From: Sphingobium baderi
Lineage (GTDB): Bacteria; Pseudomonadota; Alphaproteobacteria; Sphingomonadales; Sphingomonadaceae
DNA: 64,000 nt
Assembly (NCBI RefSeq): GCF_001456115.1
Contig: NZ_CP013267.1
Location: forward strand, 1 to 64,000
Direction: 5' to 3'
How positions within the stretch are numbered: position 1 is the stretch's first letter; every line of letters starts with the position of its first letter. The position numbers and the translations under genes are program-made. Under the pieces are notes generated by a model that had not been told where the DNA came from, did not search any database, and saw only the letters and a list, made by a program, of their open reading frames with translations. This document shows positions 31,634-41,066 of the stretch, piece by piece.

Positions 31634-32273
31634 TGCCTTCCGATCCCGGACAAATTAGACCAGCGCCGACCGAAGGGGTGCTCGTTGTCAACGTCCATTC
31701 CCGTAAGGGGGAGAAGCTGTTTGACGAGGTATGCAGCCAGCTCAGGATTGCAGGGGTTCGCCTGTCAGAAGCACACGCAGTTCATGATCCCGATGATTTT
31801 GTCCCGACGGTAAAGCGGGCAGTCGAAAACGGTGCGCCAATGATCATCGTGGGTGGCGGCGACGGGTCACTTTCATCCGCGATCGACGAATTCGTCGGCC
31901 ATGACAGCGTGTTTGCGTTGCTCCCGCTGGGTACAGCTAACAGCTTTGCCCGGACACTGGGCATCCCGCTCGATCTAGAAGGCGCAATCCGCACGATCAC
32001 CACCGGGCGTAGGCGACGAGTGGACCTGGGCGTCATCAACGGCGATTATTTCGTCAACGCTGCTGCTCTGGGTCTGTCGCCATTGATAGGCGATACTGTG
32101 CCACATAAGCTCAAGCGCTACCTTGGTCGGCTGGGTTATCTCATCTGGGCGGTATGGTGCCTGATGCGTTTCCGTCCCTTCAGGCTGAAAGTGGACAATA
32201 ACGGACAAAATACGACCATCTGGGCAACCGAAGTTCGGATTCTTAATGGCCGGTTTCACGGCGGGGTCGAAAT
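31633..32273 (+). pseudogene. Diacylglycerol-kinase-like gene truncated by IS21 copy 2
   Basis: The frame starts MPSDPGQIRPAPTEGVLVVN and shows the DAGK catalytic domain: IIVGGGDGSLSSAIDEFVGH, then ALLPLGTANSFARTLGI and VDLGVINGDYFVNAAALGLS. It is cut at the left end of IS21 copy 2, after RFHGGVEI; a readthrough of about 20 codons into the IS ends at 32337. About the last third of the usual 300 residues is lost, so it is unlikely to work. The family phosphorylates lipids such as diacylglycerol. Confidence 0.8.
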
Positions 32274-32378
32274 TGAGAACGGCGGAGCAATATTCGACCA
32301 CGGTAGCGGCGGGATAGTCCTGCTGCGGGCGGCGTAAAAGTCGTCCACCTTGAAGCCTTTCTGCCGAGTCAGGGAGGT

Positions 32379-33887
32379 GTGGGGATCTACAGCGTGGAAC
32401 TTTATCTTCAGGTCCGTCTGGCTTGCGCGGATGGCATGAGCCAACGGGCGGCGGCGAAGCGTTTCAATGTGTCGCGCGAAACGGTACGCAAGATGCTGTC
32501 GTTTTCATCGCCGCCGGGTTACCGGCGCCAGTCCGTACCGCAGCGCCCGAAGCTGGACGGGTTTGTGGCGATCATTGATGGATGGCTTGAGGGTGACCGC
32601 AGTGTCCCGCGCAAGCAACGCCATACGGCGAAGCGGGTATTCGACCGTTTGCGCACCGAGCATGGTTTCACCGGCGGCTATACGATCATCAAGGATTACA
32701 TCCGGGAGCGCGAACAGCGCAGCCGGGAGATGTTCGTGCCGCTGGCGCACCCTGCGGGAGATGCGCAGGCCGATTTCGGGGAAGCGCTGGTGGAGATCGG
32801 CGGGGTGGAGCAGAAGGCCTACTTCTTCGCGCTCGATCTGCCGCACAGTGATGCCTGCTATGTGCGGGCCTATCCGGCGGCGGTGGCGGAGGCCTGGGTG
32901 GACGGACACGTGCATGCCTTCGCGTTTTTCGGCGCGGTACCGCGCTCGATCGTCTATGACAACGATCGCTGCCTTGTGACGAAGATCCTGCCCGACGGCA
33001 CGCGGCAGCGTGCCACGCTGTTCAGCGCTTTCCTGTCACATTACGTGATCCGCGACCGCTATGCTCGCCCGGGCAAGGGGAACGAGAAAGGCAATGTGGA
33101 GGGGCTGGTAGGCTATTGCCGGCGCAACTTCATGGTGCCGATCCCGAAGTTCCCGACCTGGGAGGCGTTCAACCTGTGGCTGGAGGAGCAATGCCGCAAG
33201 CGCCAGCAGGACAAGGTGCGCGGGCAGAGCGAGACGATCGGTGAGCGGCTGCAGCGCGATCTCGCGGCCATGCAGCCTCTGCCCGCTACACCCTTCGAGG
33301 CCTGCGATCAGAAAGGCGGGCGGGTCTCCTCGCAATCCCTGGTGCGCTACAGGACCAACGATTATTCGGTTCCGGTGGCCTGGGGCCATCAGGAGGTCTG
33401 GATCAGGGCCTATGTCGATGAGGTGGTGATCGGCTGCCGCAGCGAAGTCATCGCCCGTCATCCTCGTTGCTATGCCCGCGAGGAGGTTGTCTTCGACCCG
33501 CTCCATTATCTCCCGCTGATCGAGCAGAAGATCAACGCATTCGACCAGGCTGCGCCTTTGCAGGGCTGGGACCTGCCCGAAGCGTTCACGACACTGCAGC
33601 GGTTGATGGAAGGGCGCATGCACAAACATGGCAGGCGCGAATATGTGCAGGTACTGCGCCTGCTGGAAACGTTCACCCTCGCCGATCTCCAGGCGGCGGT
33701 CGAACAGGCCATCGATCTTGGCGCCATCGGCTTCGATGCCGTCAAGCACCTCGTCCTGTGCCGGATCGAACGCGTACCGCCCAGGCTGGACCTGGACGTC
33801 TATCCCTTCCTGCCACGCACCACGGTCGAGAAGACCTTTGCCAGAGCCTATCTGAGCCTGCTCTCCGACCGGCAGGAGGCCGCATGA
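32379..33887 (+). CDS. istA: IS21-family transposase IstA, copy 2
   Basis: Same 502-residue product as the copy 1 transposase, with HTH, DDE catalytic core and C-terminal beta domain intact. Its identity to copy 1 points to recent duplication, and both copies could act on either element's ends. Confidence 0.93.
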   Translation: MGIYSVELYLQVRLACADGMSQRAAAKRFNVSRETVRKMLSFSSPPGYRRQSVPQRPKLDGFVAIIDGWLEGDRSVPRKQRHTAKRVFDRLRTEHGFTGGYTIIKDYIREREQRSREMFVPLAHPAGDAQADFGEALVEIGGVEQKAYFFALDLPHSDACYVRAYPAAVAEAWVDGHVHAFAFFGAVPRSIVYDNDRCLVTKILPDGTRQRATLFSAFLSHYVIRDRYARPGKGNEKGNVEGLVGYCRRNFMVPIPKFPTWEAFNLWLEEQCRKRQQDKVRGQSETIGERLQRDLAAMQPLPATPFEACDQKGGRVSSQSLVRYRTNDYSVPVAWGHQEVWIRAYVDEVVIGCRSEVIARHPRCYAREEVVFDPLHYLPLIEQKINAFDQAAPLQGWDLPEAFTTLQRLMEGRMHKHGRREYVQVLRLLETFTLADLQAAVEQAIDLGAIGFDAVKHLVLCRIERVPPRLDLDVYPFLPRTTVEKTFARAYLSLLSDRQEAA

Positions 33888-34651
33888 GCGATCAGGCCCC
33901 GGAGATCCTTCTCGCTCACCATCTCAAGGCGCTCAAGCTGCCTACGTGCCTGCGTGAGCATCACAAGCTCGCGCGGCAATGTGCCGCTGAAGGCGTCGAT
34001 CATATCCGCTTCCTCGCCCGCCTCGTCGAGATGGAAATGATCGACAGGGAGCGTCGCATGGTCGAGCGGCGCATCAAGGCCGCGCGCTTCCCCGCCGTCA
34101 AAAGCCTCGACAGCTTCGACTTCGCCGCCATCCCCAGGCTCAACAAGATGCAGGTGCTCGAGATGGCGCGCTGCGAGTGGATCGAGCGGCGTGAGAACGC
34201 CATCGCTCTGGGGCCATCAGGCACCGGAAAGACGCACGTAGCGTTGGGGCTCGGACTGGCAGCATGCCAGAAAGGACTGTCGGTGGGCTTCACCACCGCG
34301 GCAGCGCTGGTCAGCGAAATGATGGAGGCCCGCGACGAGCGCCGTCTTCTGCGCTTCCAGAAGCAGATGGCCGGATACAAGCTGCTCATCATCGACGAAC
34401 TGGGCTTTGTGCCGCTCTCCAAGACCGGCGCCGAACTGTTGTTCGAGCTGATCTCCCAGCGTTACGAACGCGGCTCCACCTTCATCACCAGCAACCTGCC
34501 CTTCGACGAATGGACCGAAACCTTCGGATCTGAGCGTCTCACAGGCGCGCTCCTCGATCGCCTGACCCATCACGTCAGCATCCTCGAGATGAACGGCGAA
34601 AGCTATCGCCTCGCGCACAGCCGGGCCCGCAAGGCCAAAACCAGACCCTGA
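33884..34651 (+). CDS. istB: IS21-family helper ATPase IstB, copy 2
   Basis: Same 255-residue DnaC-like ATPase as in copy 1, Walker A GPSGTGKTH and Walker B LLIIDELGF intact, overlapping istA by 4 bp. Confidence 0.93.
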   Translation: MSDQAPEILLAHHLKALKLPTCLREHHKLARQCAAEGVDHIRFLARLVEMEMIDRERRMVERRIKAARFPAVKSLDSFDFAAIPRLNKMQVLEMARCEWIERRENAIALGPSGTGKTHVALGLGLAACQKGLSVGFTTAAALVSEMMEARDERRLLRFQKQMAGYKLLIIDELGFVPLSKTGAELLFELISQRYERGSTFITSNLPFDEWTETFGSERLTGALLDRLTHHVSILEMNGESYRLAHSRARKAKTRP

Positions 34652-34959
34652 AAATTACACCAATGCCGGGGGGAGTGGCCCTCGGGCTACGCCCTCACGC
34701 CACTCCCCCCGGCATGTAACACGATGGCCTGGTTTTACGCCGCCGAATGGCCGACTTTTGCTCCGCCGTTGACAGCTACGACCGCCTTCGTCGCAAAAAA
34801 TCGCTTTCAGCACGCACGAACGCAGCCGTTTGGGCGCTGCCCAAGCCGCTTGCTCCCGCTGGGGAGCATTCGTCCCGGCAAAGCCGGGGCGTCCAGCGGC
34901 GCCGCTAGCGCTGGTGTTTGGGGGTGGGTGTGACATTGCAGTTATCGCGCCGTCAGGCG

Positions 34960-35787
34960 TCAGCGCGTTGGCCGACTTAGGCCAACTCCTTTTGTCCTAA
35001 TATATATAGAATCTAGGAGCGGTTGCGGATCATTTTGAGACTCACGCTCCTGCCTGTCGAGCGATGCGCCCAGCTTCGCCAGCGCCTTGGCGAGCGGGCC
35101 TTGCAGCAGTTCGTTGGCGAGGTCTTCACGGGACAGACGCGACAACATGGCATCCGTATCGGCCGCTCGATCGGCAAGCCGCTGCAATTCGTCATCGGGA
35201 AGCGGCGAGGGCCTTAGCCAGCGAGGAATGAATTTCATGACCCGTTCGGGCAGGAGAACCCGATAGGCGTTCGAGGTCTGCTCGTAGCGCGGCCCCGGCT
35301 CGTCGCTCGCCACGCGGACGAAACGGCGCTGCCGGACAAGGAAGCCGATGGCTTCAAGAACGGACAGGGCACGCGCGACGGTCGCACGCCCCAAGCCGGT
35401 CTTCTCGGCCAGGTCATTGTAGCTGGGAAATATCCGGCCATGACAGACGCGGGCGAGCGTCAACAAGCGCTCGTAAACGTCGATCGCGCTGCGCGTGAGC
35501 GACGCTAGCAGGCGCTCGCTGGCGGATAGGCTGCGCCCTTCTGCCAGCGCCGCGCGACGCAGGTTCTTCCCTGCAATCAAGGTCTGCTTGGCGATCCGCA
35601 AGAGCCTGTCGGTTTCTCCCGGCGCTGGGGCCGCAAAAAAAGCTTCCTCGAACGTCCCGGCCTCGATGCTGTCGCGCAGCACATGCTGGCCGGTGCGATG
35701 TGGCGCGCCCGATTGCGCGGGCTTGCGCCGAATACGCACGCCGCGAAGCGCCGCCAAAGTGGCGTCGCCAATGGTAATAGCTTCCAT
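34960..35787 (-). CDS. Putative plasmid replication protein (winged-helix RepA-like)
   Basis: A 275-residue protein starting MEAITIGDATLAALRGVRIR, after GGAGG. Residues about 75-165 contain a winged-helix region (FPSYNDLAEKTGLGRATVAR, then ALSVLEAIGFLVRQRRFVRV), followed by a basic linker and a helical C-terminus (LSREDLANELLQGPLAKALA). Helix-turn-helix replication proteins of sphingomonad plasmids have this layout, and the 190 bp upstream hold nested inverted repeats that look like copy control. It could alternatively be a transcriptional regulator. No iterons of the classic type were found close by. Confidence 0.55.
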   Translation of the reverse strand: MEAITIGDATLAALRGVRIRRKPAQSGAPHRTGQHVLRDSIEAGTFEEAFFAAPAPGETDRLLRIAKQTLIAGKNLRRAALAEGRSLSASERLLASLTRSAIDVYERLLTLARVCHGRIFPSYNDLAEKTGLGRATVARALSVLEAIGFLVRQRRFVRVASDEPGPRYEQTSNAYRVLLPERVMKFIPRWLRPSPLPDDELQRLADRAADTDAMLSRLSREDLANELLQGPLAKALAKLGASLDRQERESQNDPQPLLDSIYIRTKGVGLSRPTR

Positions 35788-35868
35788 ATTCCATCCTCCG
35801 TTAGGAGGCTGGGACCGGGCAAAATGATAGCGTGGCGCGAAACGCGCATCCCTTGATCTGGGGATCAG

Positions 35869-35934
35869 AAACCGCTACATAGGGTGAGTATTTGATATTT
35901 GTCCCTGTAGCGTCGCCAAACGCTGTAGCGGTTT
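35869..35934 (+). ncRNA. Candidate antisense copy-control RNA upstream of repA-like gene
   Basis: AAACCGCTACA (35869-35879) and TGTAGCGGTTT (35924-35934) form a perfect 11-bp inverted repeat followed on the + strand by TTTTTT-type DNA (35931-35936); a third TGTAGCG lies at 35906. TTGATC-17 bp-TACATA (35853-35881) could be its promoter. A + strand RNA here would be antisense to the leader of the repA-like gene. Low confidence; operator or iteron functions are alternatives. Confidence 0.3.
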
Positions 35935-35943
35935 TTTGGGGAT

Positions 35944-35971
35944 GCCCGGCCTTAGCGCCGGGCTTTCCTTT
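35944..35971 (+). terminator. Rho-independent terminator on the + strand
   Basis: GCCCGGC (35944-35950), a 6-base loop and GCCGGGC (35957-35963) are followed by TTTCCTTT. No annotated + strand gene ends here, which implies a short + strand transcript, or protection of the downstream minus-strand genes from readthrough. Confidence 0.55.
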
Positions 35972-35977
35972 ATCTGG

Positions 35978-36256
35978 TCACAGCCCAAGCTCCTGTTTGT
36001 GGTCGAACGCAGCGCGCAAGACAGTCTCAAGCGCCGCTGATCGGTTCTTCAATCCTCTCTCCGCCTGAATGGCGTCGAGGACCGCGAGATAGTCTTTGCG
36101 AACCATGAAAGAGGCGGTAGCGACGCCCTGGGCGGCGGCACGATCGCGCGCGCGCTTGGTCGCCTCACGAGTAATTCTCCGTTTTTCACGCGCCTGCGCC
36201 TCCCGATCTGCGGGCGACACAGGTTCAAGTTGAAAGTCCGGTTGATTCGACTCCAT
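35978..36256 (-). CDS. Small ribbon-helix-helix-type protein
   Basis: A 92-residue protein starting MESNQPDFQLEPVSPADREA. A strongly basic middle (KRRITREATKRARDRAAAQG) leads to a C-terminal 'SFMVRKDYLAVLDAIQAERG...RSAALETVLRAAF' segment that fits a ribbon-helix-helix fold. Located between the DUF2274 gene and the repA-like gene on the same strand. Likely a plasmid DNA-binding regulator of copy number or partition. Confidence 0.55.
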   Translation of the reverse strand: MESNQPDFQLEPVSPADREAQAREKRRITREATKRARDRAAAQGVATASFMVRKDYLAVLDAIQAERGLKNRSAALETVLRAAFDHKQELGL

Positions 36257-36330
36257 GACGATTCAATATAGCATGGCTGCGGATAGAGCAATCACATGTG
36301 AGACATTGCGAGCAGTTATAAGAAAGGGGG

Positions 36331-36573
36331 CTATTGCCCCCCTTTCCGCTGTTCGCTTTTCCACCGTTTGAAACTCCGATCGCCGGCAATGAAGCTGCGG
36401 AGCATGTGCGGAATCAGTGTCTCGATCTCGACGACTTCGCCATAGGCGTCCTTGTAAGCGGCCCCGTAGCGGTCCATCTCAGCCGCCAACTCGGCATCAA
36501 GCGTGACGCTGATTTTGCGCTGCGCGCCGGGTGTGCCGATCTTGGGCAAGTTCAAGGCCGTATTCTTCGACAT
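36331..36573 (-). CDS. DUF2274 protein
   Basis: An 80-residue protein starting MSKNTALNLPKIGTPGAQRK. The 'KISVTLDAELAAEMDRYGAAY...IETLIPHMLRSFIAGDRSFKRW' pattern is DUF2274, a small helical family encoded directly after trbI in alphaproteobacterial transfer operons. The order trbI, RHH-like gene, DUF2274 is roughly kept here, marking the end of a second transfer operon. Confidence 0.75.
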   Translation of the reverse strand: MSKNTALNLPKIGTPGAQRKISVTLDAELAAEMDRYGAAYKDAYGEVVEIETLIPHMLRSFIAGDRSFKRWKSEQRKGGQ

Positions 36574-36576
36574 TTA

Positions 36577-36903
36577 TTAGTCCTTCTTCAGATAATGCCG
36601 GACCGCCGTGCTGATAAACGACGACTGTGTTGTCAGGTGGCGGAAGCGAATAACCATCTCGGCGGCATCCTCTTCCAATCTGACGGAAAGGGGATCAACG
36701 CCGCCTCGGCGCGGATGAGCAGCAAAAACAATATCTTCTCCTGCATCTATCCGCCGCGTGAGCGCCTTGACCGCCTCGCTGTAAAACTCGCTGACGGTTA
36801 TCGTGCGCCCTTCGCGCGCGCTCCGTTGTAGAACCGCCTGCCTAACTTGATCGTGTAGACCCGTTGGTAATGTGATACCCATTTGCACTTGAGATTTAGC
36901 CAT
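36577..36903 (-). CDS. Small RHH-like plasmid protein
   Basis: A 108-residue protein starting MAKSQVQMGITLPTGLHDQV. The N-terminal 'MGITLPTGLHDQVRQAVLQRSAREGRTITVSEFYSEAV'-type arrangement (strand, then two helices) is that of ribbon-helix-helix antitoxin-like proteins; a charged C-terminal half ends AVRHYLKKD. It lies between trbI and the DUF2274 gene, 3 bp from the latter. Function unknown. Confidence 0.5.
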   Translation of the reverse strand: MAKSQVQMGITLPTGLHDQVRQAVLQRSAREGRTITVSEFYSEAVKALTRRIDAGEDIVFAAHPRRGGVDPLSVRLEEDAAEMVIRFRHLTTQSSFISTAVRHYLKKD

Positions 36904-36962
36904 TCCTTGAACTCCTTGCGGCCGCGCCCCTTATGGCGCGATCGCAAGGATTGCGCGACTCT

Positions 36963-38105
36963 CTAGTCTCGGCGGTAGGGACGCAAAACCATGTCTTTGT
37001 TAACAAGGACACGGAGGCGGGCACCTGAGCGGATAGTAATGGTGGGCTGTCGATTAAGCTCCCGCGTGACGAATTGTTGCCCTGTGCGAGAAGCCTCCTG
37101 ACTAAGAGCACCCCCGCCAGCAGTAACAAGCTGGTTATCACGCACGCCCGCGCTGTCCGCGTAAGCCCCGCCGATAGCGATTGCAGTGGAAAGAGTGACG
37201 CCGGTAAGCAGGCTCCCATAGTGATTATTGACGCGATCTTTGAGGCCAGCGGCCCCGGTTGCGTCCGTCCCTGACATACCGCCGATGTTGATGGAATCAC
37301 CGTTGGGATAGATTACCCGATTCCACACGACCAACGCCCTGTTCTGCTTGTAGCTGACCTTGCTGTCATAGCGGCCGAACAGGCGCGCGCCCTGCGGGAT
37401 GAGCAGGAATTTGCCCGTAACGTGGTCATAGACGTTCTCGGTGACGGTCGCGATCACGTCGCCGGGGAGGTCGGAATTGAGGGCAGTCACCAGCGCAGCG
37501 GGAATGACGGTCCCAGCCTTGACTTCATATGTCGAAATCGCCGCTTTGATCGGCGAGGCCAGATAATCGTCACCGATCCGCGCCGACTGAATGAATTGCT
37601 CCTTTTCGTGCTGCATATTCTGCCTGCCGGGGTCTTCGGGATCGGGGCCAGCGGGTGGCTCTCGCTCGCCCGCATCCCCAGCCCCAGCGCCGCCCTGGGC
37701 GTCGCCTCCCTGCATTCGTCCATCTGGGAACAGGACGCCGCCAGCGCGCGCCGCCATCTCCTGACGTATCGCCAGTTCGCGGGCCTGTTCCGCGCGCTGC
37801 TGGGCGGGCGTAAGCTGCCGTTGCTGCGGACGTTGCTGGGCATTGGGATCGCCCTGCGCTCCCTCCGCGCCTTCCTCGCCCACGGCGGGCAGAGTGGCAT
37901 TGCCGGGGCCGCTTAGGTCGGGGCGCGTGTCGCCATAGTTTTCCGGCAAGTCGTCGAGGACGGGTTTCGCCATCTGCATCGCGGTTTCCTGTTCCTCCTT
38001 CTCTCCGCTGCCGGTGCTCTTGGGCAGGACGAACGCATAAACGATCCCGACGACGAACAGCATCGCGAGGGCAGAAACGCACCCTATGATGATGCTGCGC
38101 TTATA
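36963..38105 (-). pseudogene. trbI: VirB10-family protein TrbI, 5' end removed by Tn3-family transposon
   Basis: The remaining frame codes for the membrane helix (YKRSIIIGCVSALAMLFVVG), a long Pro/Gln-rich periplasmic linker, and the conserved C-terminal VirB10 beta barrel (VIPAALVTALNSDLPGDVIA, LLIPQGARLFGRYDSKVSYK, PNGDSINIGGMSGTD, ending VNKDMVLRPY). The cytoplasmic N-terminus and start lie beyond the transposon end at 38106 and are missing. Its sequence differs from the intact trbI at 44671, so it belongs to a second transfer system. A downstream in-frame ATG at 38063 would omit half the membrane helix. Confidence 0.85.
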
Positions 38106-38138
38106 GGCCCAGTCGGCCCCAAGCTGCGATTTTGGCCA
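38106..38138 (+). repeat. Left terminal inverted repeat of the Tn3-family transposon
   Basis: GGCCCAGTCGGCCCCAAGCT followed by GCGATTTTGGCCA (33 bp) matches 60268-60300 with one mismatch. The two are in the same orientation now, but become inverted, as expected for a transposon, when the IS6100-bounded inversion is undone. Confidence 0.8.
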
Positions 38139-38228
38139 AGTCGGAGAACGTTTTGGGAACGTGGCATTCGGTATTGACGATGGAAATCATAGAAGAGGAC
38201 AGTTCGCTCCATCATAGGGAGTGGGTTG

Positions 38229-41066
38229 ATGGATCGGAGTATTCCGGGCGGGGATTTGATCGGACGATGGAGCCTGAGCTTTGCCGATATTGATTTTGTA
38301 AATTCGAAGCCGGCCCTGACGCGCCTTGGCCTCGCCGCGCAGCTGAAATTCTTCGCTTCCCTGGGGTTTTTCGCGATCGATCCCGGCTCAATCCCTACCG
38401 ATGGCCTCTCGTATCTGGCCGAGCAACTCGGTGTCGAGGCTGGCGAGATAGCCGGTTATGACTTTTCCAGTCGGACAGCACGACGGCATTGTGCGGAGAT
38501 CCTGATCCATCTTGGATATCACCGCATGAAGCGGGTGGATCGCGCGCAATTGACGGAATGGATTGCTGGCGAGCTGTGCCCGGGCGGCCAGTCGATCAAT
38601 GCCATGCTTGAGCATGTTTTCCTGTGGTGCCGGGACCGGCGTATTTATGGGCCGTCGCGCAAGGAGCTTGAACGTGTCGTTCGCTCACAACGGCAAGATT
38701 ATCTGGACACCTGGCTGATCGGAGCCAGTGATCGGCTTTCGTCAGATGCGGTGGCGTTATTGGAAGCCTCGCTTGCCGATCCGGACAGCTCGACCGGATT
38801 CAACAGGATGAAGGGTGACGCCGGACAGGCAACGCTCGACAACATTCTCGACGTGACCGAGAAACTCGCCTTTATCCAGAGACTTGATCTTCCCCATGAT
38901 CTCCTGACGGCTACGGGCAAGCCATGGGTCGATCAGATTGTTCGCCGCGTTGCCGGTGAAAAGGCCTCGGAGATGCGCCGGCATGCGCCGGCGCGACAGC
39001 TCGGCCTTTATGCGATTTATCTAATGTCGCGGGAGGCGCAACTCACTGACGCGATGATCGACCTGCTGATCGAAACCGTTCACAAGATCGGAACGCGCTC
39101 GAAACGCAAGGTGGTGGGCGATATCGCGAAAGACATCGAGCGGGTCTATGGAAAGGAGCGCCTGCTGGTCGAGATCGCCAGCGCCTCGATCAATGAACCA
39201 TCGGGGCGCATCTGCGATGTCATTTTCCCGATCGCCGGTAAGGCCAAGCTGGCGGCGATCGTCAAGGAGAGCCATGCGAAGGGCGCTCTGGACCGGCGCA
39301 TCTACAAGGTGATGCGTGGTTCCTGGGCCAATCATTACCGGCGCATGCTGCCAAGCCTGCTTTCCGTACTTGAGTTCCGGTCGAACAACGCGGTGTGGCG
39401 GCCGGTCCTGGCGGCCCTCGACTGGATCAGGAGCAAGGTGGATGGCGGATGCCGCTTCGTGCCATTGCAGGATGTTCCGATCGATGAGGTGATTCCAGCG
39501 CGATGGCGCAGTTCCGTCATTGATGACGATGGGCGGGTAAACCGGATCAGCTATGAGCTTTGCGTCCTGACGCAACTGCGCGACCGCATCCGCTCCAAAG
39601 AAATCTGGGTGGTCGGGGCGGATCGCTATCGCAATCCCGATGACGATCTTCCCAAGGACTTCGAGATCAGGCGAGATGCGTACTATTCCGGCCTCAGCCT
39701 GACGCCAGATGCGCAGGCGTTTTGCGCCTCGATCCGGGAGGAGCTTGAACGGGAACTGTTGCTCCTCAATGCCAATATTCCACAAAACGACAAGGTCCGG
39801 CTCCTGTGGCGCGGCGACAACCGGATATCGATTACACCGTTCAAGCCCTTGCCCGAACCGAAGGGTCTCGCTTCGATCAAAAGCGAGATCGGTCAGCGCT
39901 GGCCGATGACCGGACTGCTGGACGTGTTGAAAGAGGCTGCTCTGGACACGGGATTGATGGATGCTTTCGAAACGTCGGCCTCGCGGGTTACCCTGTCGAA
40001 AGCAGCCTTGGCTCAGCGTCTTTTGCTGTGTCTCTATGGCTTGGGCACGAACGCCGGGCTCAAGCGGGTCGCTGGCGCAACACCCGATGTCAGTTACGAG
40101 GAATTGCTGCATGTCCATCGCCGTTTCATCCACGCGCCAGCGCTGAGGGAGGCGTGCGCGCGGGTAGCAAACGCGACACTGGCAATCCGCAATGCCGCAG
40201 TATGGGGAGATGCGGGCACGGCATGCGCGTCCGATTCAACGAAGTTCGGCGCGTGGGACCGCAACCTGATGACGGAATGGCACGCCCGCTATGGCGGCCG
40301 TGGCGTCATGATCTACTGGCATGTGGAGAAGCGCGCGACCTGCGTTTATTCCCAGCTCAAGCGGTGCTCTTCCTCGGAGGTCGCCTCCATGATCGAAGGC
40401 GTGCTACGCCATTGCACCGACATGGAAATCCAGCGCCAGTACGTCGATAGCCACGGCCAGAGCGCAGTCGGCTTTGCGTTCTGCCGACTCCTTGGATTTG
40501 AGCTTGCCCCGCGGCTGAAAGCAGTGGCACGCCAGAAACTGGCCCTTCCCCAAGCCGGCATGCGCACGCGGCTTTCCAATTTACTGCCGATCCTCTCCAG
40601 CCCGATCGACTGGGACGAGATCGAGCAACAATATGACGAAATGGTCAAATATGCCGCTGCCATGCAATCGCGCACCGCCGATCCGGAAGCGATCCTGCTC
40701 CGGTTTGCCAGAGCCGAAGTGATGCACCCGACCTACAAGGCGCTGAGTGAACTCGGCCGCGCGGTCAAAACAATCTTCCTATGCCGGTATTTGCGTCAGG
40801 AGGCATTCCGCCGCGAGATCCACGAAGGGCTGAATGTGGTTGAGAACTGGAACGGCGCTAATGGTTTCGTGTTCTTCGGCAAGGGCGGCGAGATCGCCAC
40901 CAACCGCATCCATGAGCAGGAAATCTCCGTTCTGGCGCTACACCTCCTGCAAGCGTCGCTGGTGTATGTGAACACCCGCATGCTTCAGACCGTACTGGTT
41001 GAGCCGAAGTGGGCGGGGCGGATGACGCCGGAAGATTATCGTGGTCTCACGCCGTTGATCTACAGT
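38229..41066 (+). pseudogene. tnpA: Tn3-family transposase TnpA, main part (3' end displaced)
   Basis: About 946 residues of a Tn3-family transposase starting [20 protein letters not shown]. The N-terminal DUF4158-like region covers residues 1-170; the DDE core lies in the C-terminal half ([40 protein letters not shown]; an [17 protein letters not shown] block with the catalytic Glu). IS6100 copy 1 interrupts it after [11 protein letters not shown]; the remaining 23 codons are at 61339-61410. Only the last residues are lost, but the enzyme is probably impaired. The 8 bp before the IS (TCTACAGT) is the target duplication. Confidence 0.88.

Larger units (their letters stand above)
26126..34774. 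mobile_element. Composite transposon bounded by two IS21-family copies
   Basis: Two 2501-bp IS21-family copies in direct orientation enclose 3647 bp of cargo (28627-32273). The outer flanks share GCTACGAC (26118-26125 and 34775-34782), an 8-bp target duplication, while the inner flanks (ACAGGAAG and TCGAAAT) do not match. The whole 8649-bp unit therefore moved as one. Cargo: a remnant frame, an EthD-domain gene, a photolyase, a PRC-barrel gene and a truncated diacylglycerol-kinase-like gene. Confidence 0.85.
32274..34774 (+). mobile_element. IS21-family element, copy 2
   Basis: 2501 bp, same orientation as copy 1 and identical to it by eye. It truncates the kinase-like gene on the left; on the right it borders GCTACGAC, the same 8 bp found at the left of copy 1. 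Confidence 0.93.

Noticed and set aside
26118..34782. Two independent insertions of the IS21-family element
   Set aside because: Only the outermost flanks share the 8-bp duplication; the inner flanks do not match.
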